Source of the DNA: Neorhizobium petrolearium
Lineage (GTDB): Bacteria; Pseudomonadota; Alphaproteobacteria; Rhizobiales; Rhizobiaceae
Direction: 5' to 3'
Assembly: GCF_017873175.1 (NCBI RefSeq)
Contig: NZ_JAGGJW010000014.1
Coordinates: forward strand, 124,001-188,000
DNA: 64,000 bases
The notes beneath the pieces are model-generated. The model was not told where the DNA came from. It made no database searches and saw only the letters and a list, made by a program, of their open reading frames with translations. Each line of letters starts with the position of its first letter. Position 1 is the first letter of the stretch. This document shows positions 26,547-34,860 of this stretch, in pieces. The translations under genes were made by a program, and so were the position numbers.

Positions 26547-26924
26547 ATGAACAGCATCCTTCTCGTCGCCCTTGGCGGAGCGATCGGTTCAGTCTGCCGC
26601 TATCTCGTCGGGGTCTGGGCCTTGCGCCAGTTCGGCCCGGCCTTTCCGTGGGGTACGCTCACCGTCAATGTTGTCGGCTCGTTCGCAATCGGCTTCATGG
26701 CCGAACTCATCATGCGTCGCTTCGATATGTCGACGGACCTGCGGCTGTTCATCATCACCGGAATTCTCGGAGGCTTTACGACCTTCTCCGCATTCTCGCT
26801 GGACGTGATCTCACTCTTCGAGCGGGGAGCAACCGTCGCCGGGGCCGCCTATCTCATTGCCAGCGTCGCGATCTCTCTCAGCGCCGTCTTCGGCGGGCTG
26901 GCGCTCGGGCGGGCAATGCTCTAA
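26547..26924 (+). CDS. crcB: Fluoride efflux channel CrcB/Fluc
   Basis: This 125-residue membrane protein has four hydrophobic segments and the Fluc motifs GGAIGSVCRYLV, WGTLTVNVVGSFAIGF and GGFTTFSAFSLD, whose asparagine, phenylalanines and threonines line the pore. Dimers export fluoride passively. ATG at 26547 gives the standard N-terminus; an in-frame start upstream adds unrelated residues. I looked for a fluoride riboswitch in the 120 bases upstream and saw none. Confidence 0.93.
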   Translation: MNSILLVALGGAIGSVCRYLVGVWALRQFGPAFPWGTLTVNVVGSFAIGFMAELIMRRFDMSTDLRLFIITGILGGFTTFSAFSLDVISLFERGATVAGAAYLIASVAISLSAVFGGLALGRAML

Positions 26925-26963
26925 AGGGCAGGACTGACCCAAGAAGAATTAGAAAGAGCTTTG

Positions 26964-27953
26964 ATGGCAGGCATCGAGCATATCCGTGTCGAGGCGGACG
27001 AGGCAGGCATGCGTCTCGACCGCTGGTTTAAGACCCATTATCCAGGCCTCGGCTTTGGTCCGCTGCAGAAACTTCTGCGCTCCGGGCAGGTGCGCGTCGA
27101 TGGCGGGCGCGTGAAATCCGATACGCGTGTTCAGCCGGGCCAGATGGTACGCATTCCTCCCATAGAGGTGGATGCGAAGAAGACCGGACCGATCGCGTCC
27201 AAGGAGCTCAAGCATTCCGGCGATGCCGAGCTTCTTTCACGCATGCTGCTCCACGAGGACGACAAGGTCTTCGTCCTGAACAAGCCGGCCGGTCTTGCGG
27301 TACAGGGCGGCTCCGGCGTGACGCGGCACATCGACAAGATGCTCGACGCCTGGGTGAGCGCCAAGGGCGAGAAACCGCGGCTCGTGCACCGGCTGGACCG
27401 CGACACATCCGGCGTGCTGGTGATCGCCCGCACTCGCGGCGCGGCCCAGAAGCTGACTGCCGCCTTCCGCGAACGCGACACCAAGAAGACCTATTGGGCG
27501 CTTGTGAAGGGCGTGCCGCGCAAGCATGAAGACAAGATTTCAACCTGGCTCGTCAAGGAGCAGACGCCCGACGGCGACCGGATGCGGATCGCCAAGCACG
27601 GCGAGGAGGGCGCCGATCATGCGGTTTCCTATTACCGCGTGATCGATACCGCAGCACAGCGCCTTGCCTGGCTGGAGATGGAGCCGTATACGGGCCGCAC
27701 CCACCAGCTCCGCGTCCACGCGCTTTACATGGGGCATCCGATCATCGGCGATCCGAAGTATTTCATCGACGATCCAAACTGGGATTTTCCCGGCGGCATT
27801 CAGAAGCGGCTGCATCTGCATGCGCGGCATATCGATATTCCGCATCCTGCCGGCGGCCGGCTGAAGGTGACCGCGCCGTTGCCGCCGCATATGGTGCAAA
27901 GCTGGAACCTGCTTGGCTTCAACGAAGTCGACGGCGAAAAAGAAGAAAATTAA
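26964..27953 (+). CDS. rluC: 23S rRNA pseudouridine synthase, RluC/RluD family
   Basis: This 329-residue enzyme isomerises uridines in 23S rRNA. An S4 RNA-binding domain occupies about residues 14-75 (RLDRWFKTHYPGLGFGPLQKL), followed by the catalytic domain with Asp145 in HRLDRDTSG and the later GRTHQLRVH. RluC (three sites near 955) is the likeliest member by length and by the S4 domain, but RluD cannot be excluded. It overlaps the next gene by one base (TAATG), indicating an operon with the phosphatase and ATP12 genes. Confidence 0.88.
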   Translation: MAGIEHIRVEADEAGMRLDRWFKTHYPGLGFGPLQKLLRSGQVRVDGGRVKSDTRVQPGQMVRIPPIEVDAKKTGPIASKELKHSGDAELLSRMLLHEDDKVFVLNKPAGLAVQGGSGVTRHIDKMLDAWVSAKGEKPRLVHRLDRDTSGVLVIARTRGAAQKLTAAFRERDTKKTYWALVKGVPRKHEDKISTWLVKEQTPDGDRMRIAKHGEEGADHAVSYYRVIDTAAQRLAWLEMEPYTGRTHQLRVHALYMGHPIIGDPKYFIDDPNWDFPGGIQKRLHLHARHIDIPHPAGGRLKVTAPLPPHMVQSWNLLGFNEVDGEKEEN

Positions 27954-28606
27954 TGAAACTTGTTTTATTCGATTGCGACGGAACGCTGATCGACAGCGCC
28001 GGCCTTATCCACGAAACCATGCGGCGCACCTTCGCACAGTTCGGCAAGCCGGAACCCAAGGTGGCGGACACCAAGTCGATCATCGGCCTGACGCTCGACA
28101 TCGCGATCGCCCGCATGCAGGGCAAGCAGCATGCGGACCAGGAAGACGTCGACATGACGGCCTATTACAAGTCGCTGTTTTCCGTCGTCCGGCAGGATCT
28201 CAATTTCAAGGAGCCGCTGTTTCCCGGCATCCGCGAACTGATCGACGAAATCGGCCCGCGAGAGAACCTGCTGATCGGCGCGGTGACGGGCAAGTCGCGA
28301 CGTGGCCTCAATCTTGTGATGGAAACGCATGGTTTCGATAGATATTTCGTCGTGGGACGGACGGCCGACGATTGCCCTTCCAAACCGCATCCGGCCATGG
28401 TGACGGAATGCTGCGATGAAACGGGCATACGACCGGAGGATACTCTTGTCATTGGCGACGCGATTTACGATATGCAGATGGCGAAAGCCGCCGGGGCCAA
28501 AGCGGTCGGCGTATCCTGGGGTTATGCCTCGGTGGGCGAACTGAAAGAGGCGGGAGCCGACGCCGTCATCCACCACCCGAGCGAGATTCTCGCCCATATC
28601 GGCTGA
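27953..28606 (+). CDS. HAD-IA family hydrolase
   Basis: This 217-residue phosphatase of the phosphoglycolate-phosphatase/beta-phosphoglucomutase type has the nucleophile motif FDCDGTLID (Asp8, Asp10), the motif II serine/threonine near GAVTGKS, the lysine in CPSKPHP and the acidic motif IGDAIYDMQMA. The substrate is not evident. It is translationally coupled to the pseudouridine synthase and followed after 12 bases by an ATP12 gene, a gene order I recall as common in Rhizobiaceae. Confidence 0.9.
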   Translation: MKLVLFDCDGTLIDSAGLIHETMRRTFAQFGKPEPKVADTKSIIGLTLDIAIARMQGKQHADQEDVDMTAYYKSLFSVVRQDLNFKEPLFPGIRELIDEIGPRENLLIGAVTGKSRRGLNLVMETHGFDRYFVVGRTADDCPSKPHPAMVTECCDETGIRPEDTLVIGDAIYDMQMAKAAGAKAVGVSWGYASVGELKEAGADAVIHHPSEILAHIG

Positions 28607-28618
28607 GGTTTGTTTTCC

Positions 28619-29410
28619 ATGCGTGACATTTTCCCGGACCCTTCCGACATGCTTAGCCACGCCGATCCGACACGGCGGGCGCAGATCCAGATGCAGAAAC
28701 CGCTGCCGAAACGCTTCTACAAAGAGGTTTCGGTGTCTGTGGGAGAGGGCGGGCATGCGCTCCATCTCGATGGCCGGCCGGTAAAGACGCCAGCCAAGAA
28801 CGCGCTTGTCGCACCGACCGAAAGGCTGGCGGAACTGCTGCGGGATGAATGGGCCGATCAGGTGGATGTCATCGACCCGCACACGATGCCGGTGACGCGG
28901 CTCGTCAACACGGCAATCGACGGGATCGCGCCCGATACGCAGCCCGTCTTCGAGGATGTCCTGCGTTTTTCTTCAAGCGACATGCTCTGCTATCGCGCCG
29001 ACAGCCCCGAAAATCTCGTCGTCCGCCAGAACGAGCAATGGGATCCGATCATCGACTGGGCGGCGAACGAGCTTGGGGCTCGCTTCATCCTGATCGAAGG
29101 TATCATGCCACAGGAACAGCCGAAGGAAGCGATAGCCGCTTTCGGGGTGACGCTCAGGAAATATGCTACACCGATCGAACTGGCGGTGCTGCATACCGTC
29201 ACGGCGCTGACCGGTTCGGCAATCCTGGCGCTTGCCTTTGCGGAAGGCCGCATCACCGCCGACGAGGCCTGGACGCTTGCCCATCTCGAAGAGGACTGGA
29301 CCAACGAGCATTGGGGCGTAGATGCGGAGGCCGAGCATCGCCGCGCCAAACGGTTCGAGGAGATACAGGCGGCGGCGGCGGTTTTTCATGCGCTGAGGCC
29401 TGCCGCTTAA
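28619..29410 (+). CDS. ATP12 family F1-ATPase assembly chaperone
   Basis: This 263-residue protein matches the ATP12 chaperone family, which in mitochondria binds the alpha subunit of F1 during assembly of ATP synthase. Visible family text: KRFYKEVSVSVGEGGHALHLDGRPVKTPAKN near the start (conserved DGRPVKTP), WDPIIDWA and the end EEDWTNEHWGVDAEAEHRR. ATG at 28619 is taken as start with GAGG at 28605; a TTG 9 bases earlier is open but less likely. The protein acts in the cytoplasm. Confidence 0.9.
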   Translation: MRDIFPDPSDMLSHADPTRRAQIQMQKPLPKRFYKEVSVSVGEGGHALHLDGRPVKTPAKNALVAPTERLAELLRDEWADQVDVIDPHTMPVTRLVNTAIDGIAPDTQPVFEDVLRFSSSDMLCYRADSPENLVVRQNEQWDPIIDWAANELGARFILIEGIMPQEQPKEAIAAFGVTLRKYATPIELAVLHTVTALTGSAILALAFAEGRITADEAWTLAHLEEDWTNEHWGVDAEAEHRRAKRFEEIQAAAAVFHALRPAA

Positions 29411-29467
29411 GGGTTCTCTAACCGTAATCGGGCACAAGATCGGGTCAGATCGTTTTCGGACCTCCCG

Positions 29468-29956
29468 ATGCTCCGCCACGCCCTTCGCTTCGCTCTCATC
29501 GTATTAACGGCCTTGCCGCTCATGGCCTTCCGCATGCCGGCGGAAAACGAAAGGCGCGAAAAGCTGCTTTACGACGTGCGCGGCGCATTCGTCACCGCGC
29601 GTCCCGATGTGCCGCAGGGCCTCGTCATTGCCACTGACATGCTGATCGACGAGGCGATCCGGGCGACGGTGCGATCCATCATCCTGCCGCGCACCATCAT
29701 CACCGTGCGCATCGATACCGCGTCGCATGTTCCGCTCCTGATCGGCAGCCGGCACGAGGCGAGGGTGACGGTCCGGGCCATCTCCGTTGCCAGCGGCGAG
29801 CCGATCGCCGAAGGCAGCTTCAAGACCTCGATCTTCCTGCTCGATACCAAAGAGGCAGACAAGGAACTTGCCGGCAGGATTGCGGAGCGCATTGCTGGCG
29901 AGTTCAAGCTGGACGGTGGTCAGCGGCCGGCAATCGCCAGCGCGCTGTTTCCTTGA
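29468..29956 (+). CDS. Hypothetical exported protein
   Basis: This 162-residue protein begins with a hydrophobic segment, RHALRFALIVLTALPLMAF, that looks like a signal peptide. The mature part contains VPQGLVIATDMLIDEAIRATV and ends with a helical region rich in acidic and basic residues. I recall similar proteins in other rhizobia but no domain name. It starts 57 bases after the ATP12 gene and converges on fghA. No function can be proposed. Confidence 0.65.
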   Translation: MLRHALRFALIVLTALPLMAFRMPAENERREKLLYDVRGAFVTARPDVPQGLVIATDMLIDEAIRATVRSIILPRTIITVRIDTASHVPLLIGSRHEARVTVRAISVASGEPIAEGSFKTSIFLLDTKEADKELAGRIAERIAGEFKLDGGQRPAIASALFP

Positions 29957-29965
29957 GATTTAAGC

Positions 29966-30799
29966 TTAAGCCAATCGCTGCGCGTGCCAGCGGAGGTGAT
30001 CGTCCATAAAGGTCGAGATGAAATAGTAGGAATGGTCGTAGCGCTCGTGCATCCTGAGCGTCAGGCCGATTCCGGTTTCCCTGACCGCCTCCTCGAACAG
30101 CCAGGGACGCAGGCCGTTTTCCAGAAATCCGTCCGCCTTGCCCTGGTCGATCAGAAATTCGGGGAATCGCGCTCCGTCTTCCACTAGCGCGCAGGCATCA
30201 TATCGGCGCCATGCGGCGCGGTCCGGGCCGAGGTATTTCTCGAAGGCGGGGGCCGACCAATCGGCGGTCGAGGGCTCGACGATCGGCGCGAAGGCCGAGC
30301 AGCTTCTGAAGCGAGCCGGGTTCTTCAGAGCGATCGTCATGGCGCCATGACCGCCCATGGAGTGGCCGAAAATGCCCTGACGATCCATGTCCACGCGGAA
30401 ATGCTGACTGACGAAAGCGGGAAGCTCTTCGGTAATATAGGTGTACATCCGGTAGTTTTCGGCCCAGGGCTTTTCAGTGGCGTCGAGATAGAAGCCGGCA
30501 CCCTTGCCCATCTGCCAGTTGGTGAGCTCATCCGGCACGTCGTTGCCGCGCGGGCTGGTGTCCGGGCAGACGACGATGAGGCCGAGTTCGGAAGCCATGC
30601 GCCGGTATTCGCCCTTCTCCATGACATTTGCATGCGTGCAGGTGAGGCCGGAGAGATACCACAGAACCGGGCAGGGCCGATCGATCGCCTTCGGCGGTAC
30701 AAAGACGGCAAAGATCATCTCGCAGTTGCAGGCGTCGGACTCATGCGAAAAGACACCCTGCATGCCGCCAAAGGCGGTATTCTGGGACAGGATTTTCAT
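29966..30799 (-). CDS. fghA: S-formylglutathione hydrolase
   Basis: This 277-residue esterase D-type hydrolase completes glutathione-dependent formaldehyde oxidation by releasing formate and glutathione. The nucleophile is Ser147 in GHSMGG; the triad is completed by an aspartate near LIDQGKADGF and a histidine in RYDHSYYF. The oxyanion region SGLTCTHAN is typical. ATG at 30799 with GGGAGA just upstream is chosen over an in-frame start at 30901 lying in the neighbouring gene. adhC, the preceding enzyme of the pathway, is 2.1 kb upstream on the same strand. Confidence 0.94.
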   Translation of the reverse strand: MKILSQNTAFGGMQGVFSHESDACNCEMIFAVFVPPKAIDRPCPVLWYLSGLTCTHANVMEKGEYRRMASELGLIVVCPDTSPRGNDVPDELTNWQMGKGAGFYLDATEKPWAENYRMYTYITEELPAFVSQHFRVDMDRQGIFGHSMGGHGAMTIALKNPARFRSCSAFAPIVEPSTADWSAPAFEKYLGPDRAAWRRYDACALVEDGARFPEFLIDQGKADGFLENGLRPWLFEEAVRETGIGLTLRMHERYDHSYYFISTFMDDHLRWHAQRLA

Positions 30800-30818
30800 G
30801 CATTTCTCCCTGAAGAAC

Positions 30819-31481
30819 TCACCCCGCAAGCGAGACCACGGCATTGACCGCGGCAGCCACCAGCACGGTATTGAAGAAAAAGGATATGACCGCATGCGCA
30901 AGGTTGATCTTCCGCATGGCGGTGGTGGTGATGGCGGTGTCGGACGTCTGGGCCGTCATGCCGATGACGAAGGAAAAATAGAGGAAGTCGTAGGCGCCGG
31001 GCTCATCCGTCTCGGGAAAATCAAGACCGCCGCGCTTCGCTTCGTTCTCCTGCCGTTGCTCGTCCGGCCGCCAGTAGAGATGGGCGTAGTGCATGGCAAA
31101 CATCATGTGGATCGTCAACCATCCCAGAAAGACCGATGCGAAAGCCAATGATATTTCCGCCAGGCCCGTCGGTCGGTCCCGGTTCAATGCTTCGAAGAGC
31201 GAGACCACGGCAGCCACGACCGCAAGCAGCGTCACGGCAAGGATGACCGGCGCCGGCTCGTCGGTGTTCTGGCCTCTCTGCCGCAGCGTGGGGCCGTCAA
31301 GCTTGGGGATACGGGCAGCCATCATGCCGAGATAGATGATGAAGAAGACAACGGCGGCGATGCCGGGTGCAAGATGTGATGCATAGGTGAGCAGGAACGG
31401 CAGGCTGACGATCGAAGCGACGGTTCCGATCAGGAACGGCCCATGCCGGTGGTGCTTCAACCTTTGCCAGGAGCTCGGCAT
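30819..31481 (-). CDS. DUF1345 family membrane protein
   Basis: This 220-residue protein has five to six hydrophobic segments and the DUF1345 signature HYAHLYW followed by GGLDFPETDEPGAYDFLYFSFVIGMTAQTSD, with the conserved DF and TSD words. The function is unknown. It sits 19 bases upstream of fghA and 18 bases downstream of the YaiI-like gene, so all three are probably one transcript. Confidence 0.85.
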   Translation of the reverse strand: MPSSWQRLKHHRHGPFLIGTVASIVSLPFLLTYASHLAPGIAAVVFFIIYLGMMAARIPKLDGPTLRQRGQNTDEPAPVILAVTLLAVVAAVVSLFEALNRDRPTGLAEISLAFASVFLGWLTIHMMFAMHYAHLYWRPDEQRQENEAKRGGLDFPETDEPGAYDFLYFSFVIGMTAQTSDTAITTTAMRKINLAHAVISFFFNTVLVAAAVNAVVSLAG

Positions 31482-31499
31482 GGCGGTCTTTCCGATGTC

Positions 31500-31946
31500 T
31501 CACGCGCCTGATCTGGTGCGGCGACAGAGCCTGTCCAGCGTTTCAAGGAATTTTGACCGGTCGCGGGCCGAGAAGGCAGCGTTATAGCCTTTGCTCTCGC
31601 CGGTTTCACGCAGGTGAGCCCCGAGATCGCGCATCGCGGAGGCCATGCCGATATTGGTTGCGTCGAAGATACGACCGGTCGGGCCGGTCACCTGCGCCCC
31701 TTTGGCGACGCAACGGCCGGCAAGCGGGACATCGGCGGTTATGACGATATCGCCCGGGCCGGCGCGTTCGGCGATCCAATCGTCGGCGGCATCGAAGGCG
31801 CCGGAGACGATGATGTTATGGATCATCGGATCACGCGAAGGGCGGAGGCCGGAATTGGCGACGAAACTCACCTCAAGGCCGTGGCGTTCCGCGACCTTGA
31901 GGATTTCCGGCTTCACCGGACAGGCATCAGCATCGACGTAGATCAT
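31500..31946 (-). CDS. YaiI/YqxD (UPF0178) family protein
   Basis: This 148-residue protein begins MIYVDADACPVKPEI, the hallmark of the UPF0178 family, and has DIVITADVPLAGRCVAKGA in the middle. The aspartates suggest a PIN-like metal-dependent fold, but no activity is established. It is first in a probable operon with the DUF1345 gene and fghA. Confidence 0.9.
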   Translation of the reverse strand: MIYVDADACPVKPEILKVAERHGLEVSFVANSGLRPSRDPMIHNIIVSGAFDAADDWIAERAGPGDIVITADVPLAGRCVAKGAQVTGPTGRIFDATNIGMASAMRDLGAHLRETGESKGYNAAFSARDRSKFLETLDRLCRRTRSGA

Positions 31947-31998
31947 GATGCTATCCCCTCAGGCGATAAAGCTGAGCGTGAAGGGAAGAAGCTATCAC

Positions 31999-32187
31999 TC
32001 AGGCGGTAGCCACTGTCTGGTCGTCGATCGCCGCGCCAGGTGCATTCTTCTGGATGGACTCGATCGCGGAGACGGCAGAAGCCTTAGCCGAATACCCCTC
32101 GGACGAGAACATGGTCTGGCCGTTTGGAGCCTTGAAGCGGAAACGGAACTCTCCGGCCTTATCCTTGTAGATTTCGAACTTGTACAT
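31999..32187 (-). CDS. YegP-like DUF1508 protein
   Basis: This 62-residue protein starts MYKFEIYKDKAGEFRFRFKA and contains the DUF1508 repeat core FSSEGYSAKASAVSAIESIQKNA. One copy of the repeat is present, where E. coli YegP has two. The role is unknown. ATG at 32187 has GGAGA upstream; an in-frame start at 32223 adds an unlikely leader. It lies between the YaiI-like gene and the adhC remnant. Confidence 0.85.
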   Translation of the reverse strand: MYKFEIYKDKAGEFRFRFKAPNGQTMFSSEGYSAKASAVSAIESIQKNAPGAAIDDQTVATA

Positions 32188-32280
32188 CGTCTGCTCGTCT
32201 CCATTGATTGGAATCGGAATCATAGATTTGTTCGCTGCGATGGCAAGCGCCGCAATGACAAGGTATGAGTGCCGCGCTTG

Positions 32281-32370
32281 CTAGATCACTACGCCGCGGA
32301 TCGATTCGCCGCCACGCATGAGCGAAAAAACCTGTTGATATCTTCGAGCAGCATGACGCGGGTGACCGTC
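32281..32370 (-). pseudogene. Remnant of a class III alcohol dehydrogenase C-terminus
   Basis: Read on the - strand, this stretch is a damaged copy of the last 30 codons of adhC at 32921-33010. It first encodes VTRVMLLEDINR, matching ITHTMPLEDINK; one base is then missing; after the frameshift it encodes LMRGGESIRGVVI and a stop, matching LMHGGESIRSVVIY. By eye about 80% of bases agree. Nothing upstream of this short part is left, so it cannot make an enzyme. It points to an old duplication or recombination between adhC and the neighbouring small genes. Confidence 0.85.
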
Positions 32371-32386
32371 GCCCGCGCTGTCGTGT

Positions 32387-32806
32387 TCAGCCGGAGGTTT
32401 TCGCACGAGTGCGCTCGTGCAGATCTCTCACCTCCGGCGTCAGCGTCTCGCCGAAGTCGGCCAGTTCGTAGAGCGGCCGTATTTCGATCTCGCTCGGACC
32501 GGGCATGGGATTGGGGCAGCGTTTGACCCACTCGACAGCCTCGGCCACGTCCTTGACCTGCCACAGCCAGAAGCCGGCGATCACTTCGCGGGTTTCGGTG
32601 AAGGGGCCGTCCATAACGATCCGGCTCACGCCGTCGAATGCGACCCGTTTGCCGGCCGAGGACGGTTTGAGACCTTCGCCAGCAAGCATGATGCCCGCGG
32701 CAATTAGTTCCTCGTTATACTTCCCCATAGCCTCCAGGAGTTCGGTCGAAGGCAGGATCCCTGCCTCGCTGTCCTTGGTAGCCCTGACTATAACCATAAC
32801 GCGCAT
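32387..32806 (-). CDS. YciI family (DGPF domain) protein
   Basis: This 139-residue protein has the YciI-like ferredoxin fold: MRVMVIVRATKDSEAGILPS, LAGEGLKPSSAG, the DGPFTETREVIAGFWLWQV motif and a proline-rich end. Related proteins are common beside sigma factors or stand alone, with no proven role. AGGAG lies 9 bases before the ATG at 32806; a longer start at 32839 is less likely. Its end is 17 bases before the adhC remnant. Confidence 0.88.
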   Translation of the reverse strand: MRVMVIVRATKDSEAGILPSTELLEAMGKYNEELIAAGIMLAGEGLKPSSAGKRVAFDGVSRIVMDGPFTETREVIAGFWLWQVKDVAEAVEWVKRCPNPMPGPSEIEIRPLYELADFGETLTPEVRDLHERTRAKTSG

Positions 32807-32920
32807 CGTCTTCTCTCCTGTCGGTACGGAAGCCTTCATCGACTTCTGTACCGATGACGAACGAAGTGAGGCGGGGCAGACATTCCTGCCACGATTTTTT
32901 TCCGAAACGGTGCTTTTCCG

Positions 32921-34048
32921 TCAGTAGATCACGACGCTGCGGATGGATTCTCCGCCATGCATCAGCTCAAAACCCTTGTTGATGTCTTCGAGCGGCATGG
33001 TGTGGGTGATCATCGGATCGATCTCGATCTTGCCTTCCATGTACCAGTCGACGATCTTCGGCACGTCGGTGCGGCCGCGCGCACCACCAAAGGCGGTTCC
33101 CATCCAGGTACGGCCCGTGACAAGCTGGAACGGACGGGTGGAGATTTCCTGGCCGGCGCCGGCAACCCCGATCACGACCGACTTGCCCCAGCCGCGATGC
33201 GAGGCTTCCAGCGCCTGGCGCATCACCCTGGTATTGCCGGTGCAGTCGAACGTATAGTCGGCACCACCGATCTGGTCCGCGCCGCGCTTCGTCATGTTGA
33301 CGAGGTAAGGCACGATATCGTCGCCGACCTCCTTCGGATTGACGAAATGGGTCATGCCGAAACGTTCGCCCCAGACCTTCTTGTCGTTGTTCAGGTCAAC
33401 GCCGATAATCATGTCGGCGCCGGCAAGGCGAAGCCCCTGGATGACGTTCAAGCCGATGCCGCCGAGGCCGAAGACGATCGCGGTCGATCCGATCTCGACC
33501 TTGGCCGTATTGATGACCGCGCCGATGCCGGTCGTGACGCCGCAACCGATATAGCAGATCTTGTCGAAGGGAGCGTCGGGATTGACCTTGGCGACAGCGA
33601 TCTCCGGCAGGACTGTGTAGTTCGCGAAGGTCGAACAACCCATATAATGATGGATCTTGTCCTTGCCGATCGAGAAACGCGACGTGCCGTCCGGCATGAC
33701 ACCCTGGCCCTGGGTGGAGCGGATCGCGGTGCAGAGATTCGTCTTCCGTGACAGGCAGGAGGGGCATTCGCGGCATTCCGGCGTGTAGAGCGGAATGACG
33801 TGATCGCCCTTTTTCACCGACGTGACGCCGGGACCGACATCGACAACGATGCCGGCGCCCTCATGACCAAGGATGGCCGGGAAGAGACCTTCCGGATCGG
33901 CACCGGAGAGCGTGAAGTCGTCGGTGTGGCAGATGCCGGTCGCCTTGACCTCCACCAGCACCTCGCCGGCCTTCGGGCCTTCGAGCTTAACGGTCATCAC
34001 TTCGAGCGGTTTTCCAGCCTGGACGGCAACGGCGGCACGGACATCCAT
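32921..34048 (-). CDS. adhC: S-(hydroxymethyl)glutathione dehydrogenase / class III alcohol dehydrogenase
   Basis: This 375-residue zinc enzyme oxidises S-hydroxymethylglutathione, formed from formaldehyde and glutathione, with NAD. Catalytic zinc ligands are in ATGICHTDD and GHEGAGIV; the structural zinc site is the four-cysteine CRECPSCLSRKTNLC; the coenzyme loop is FGLGGIGLNVIQG. Class III enzymes also reduce S-nitrosoglutathione. ATG at 34048, preceded by GGGAGAG, gives the normal N-terminus. The downstream partner fghA is on the same strand. Confidence 0.95.
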   Translation of the reverse strand: MDVRAAVAVQAGKPLEVMTVKLEGPKAGEVLVEVKATGICHTDDFTLSGADPEGLFPAILGHEGAGIVVDVGPGVTSVKKGDHVIPLYTPECRECPSCLSRKTNLCTAIRSTQGQGVMPDGTSRFSIGKDKIHHYMGCSTFANYTVLPEIAVAKVNPDAPFDKICYIGCGVTTGIGAVINTAKVEIGSTAIVFGLGGIGLNVIQGLRLAGADMIIGVDLNNDKKVWGERFGMTHFVNPKEVGDDIVPYLVNMTKRGADQIGGADYTFDCTGNTRVMRQALEASHRGWGKSVVIGVAGAGQEISTRPFQLVTGRTWMGTAFGGARGRTDVPKIVDWYMEGKIEIDPMITHTMPLEDINKGFELMHGGESIRSVVIY

Positions 34049-34153
34049 CTTGTCTCTCCCTTGGTACTTTTCGAATCCGGGCGGACCTTCGCACGGGGAG
34101 GTGCTGTGGCTCAAGCCGTAAGGAACCGCCCTCGGTCGTAATTGGTGACGGTA

Positions 34154-34771
34154 CTAGAACTCAATCAGCGGCACATGCGCTGCTGCATTTTTCGGCATCA
34201 GGCCCACAAGGCGCGGATCGTCGATGACTTCGACCATGAAGGCATAGGGCCGGAAGCCGGAACGCTGGTAGAATTCTACCGCAGAGGGATGATCGAAAGT
34301 GCAGGTATGCACCCAGAAGCGACGAATGGGACGTGACCAGGCGATTTCGATTGCACGATCCATCAGGAAGCGGCCGGCACCCTTGCCGATGGCGTCCGCG
34401 ACGAGTCCGAAGAAGGTCAGTTCACATTCGCTTTCTTCGCGGAAATCCAGTTCCAGCAAGCCGATGGCGCGATCGCCGTCCATCAGCCTGAAGACTTCGA
34501 CTTGCGGATCCCTCAGGATGGCAGCAAGTTTGTCATCGGCCATGACGAGGCGGGAAACCCACATCCAATCCTCGCCGACCGCGCTGAAGAGCGCACGGTA
34601 AGCCTCTATCTCGGGAGATAGCCAGCGCTTGAGGACAAGCGCTGCATCAGTCTCAGGTGCGGCTTTTGCAGGGGGCCGCGCAAACATTTCGAGTCGTGTC
34701 TCGACATTTGCGAGCTTGCCGGGCGGGACGGCGGAATAGCCGGAAGGAAGCGGAGGATTTTCGGTCTTCAT
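34154..34771 (-). CDS. GNAT family N-acetyltransferase
   Basis: The 205-residue protein has a GNAT core from about residue 85: VFRLMDGDRAIGLLELDF, ELTFFGLVADAIGKGAGRFLMDRAIEIAW (acetyl-CoA loop) and DHPSAVEFYQRSGF. The first 80 residues are a less conserved extension. The substrate is unknown. It is 105 bases upstream of adhC on the same strand. Confidence 0.88.
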   Translation of the reverse strand: MKTENPPLPSGYSAVPPGKLANVETRLEMFARPPAKAAPETDAALVLKRWLSPEIEAYRALFSAVGEDWMWVSRLVMADDKLAAILRDPQVEVFRLMDGDRAIGLLELDFREESECELTFFGLVADAIGKGAGRFLMDRAIEIAWSRPIRRFWVHTCTFDHPSAVEFYQRSGFRPYAFMVEVIDDPRLVGLMPKNAAAHVPLIEF

Positions 34772-34860
34772 GCCGCCTTTGGAGCCAGTTCACGCTCGAA
34801 TGTCAATGGCACGGCTGCGGCGCGACAATCGACCGGCCGAAAGGCAAGCCCAGGACGGTT

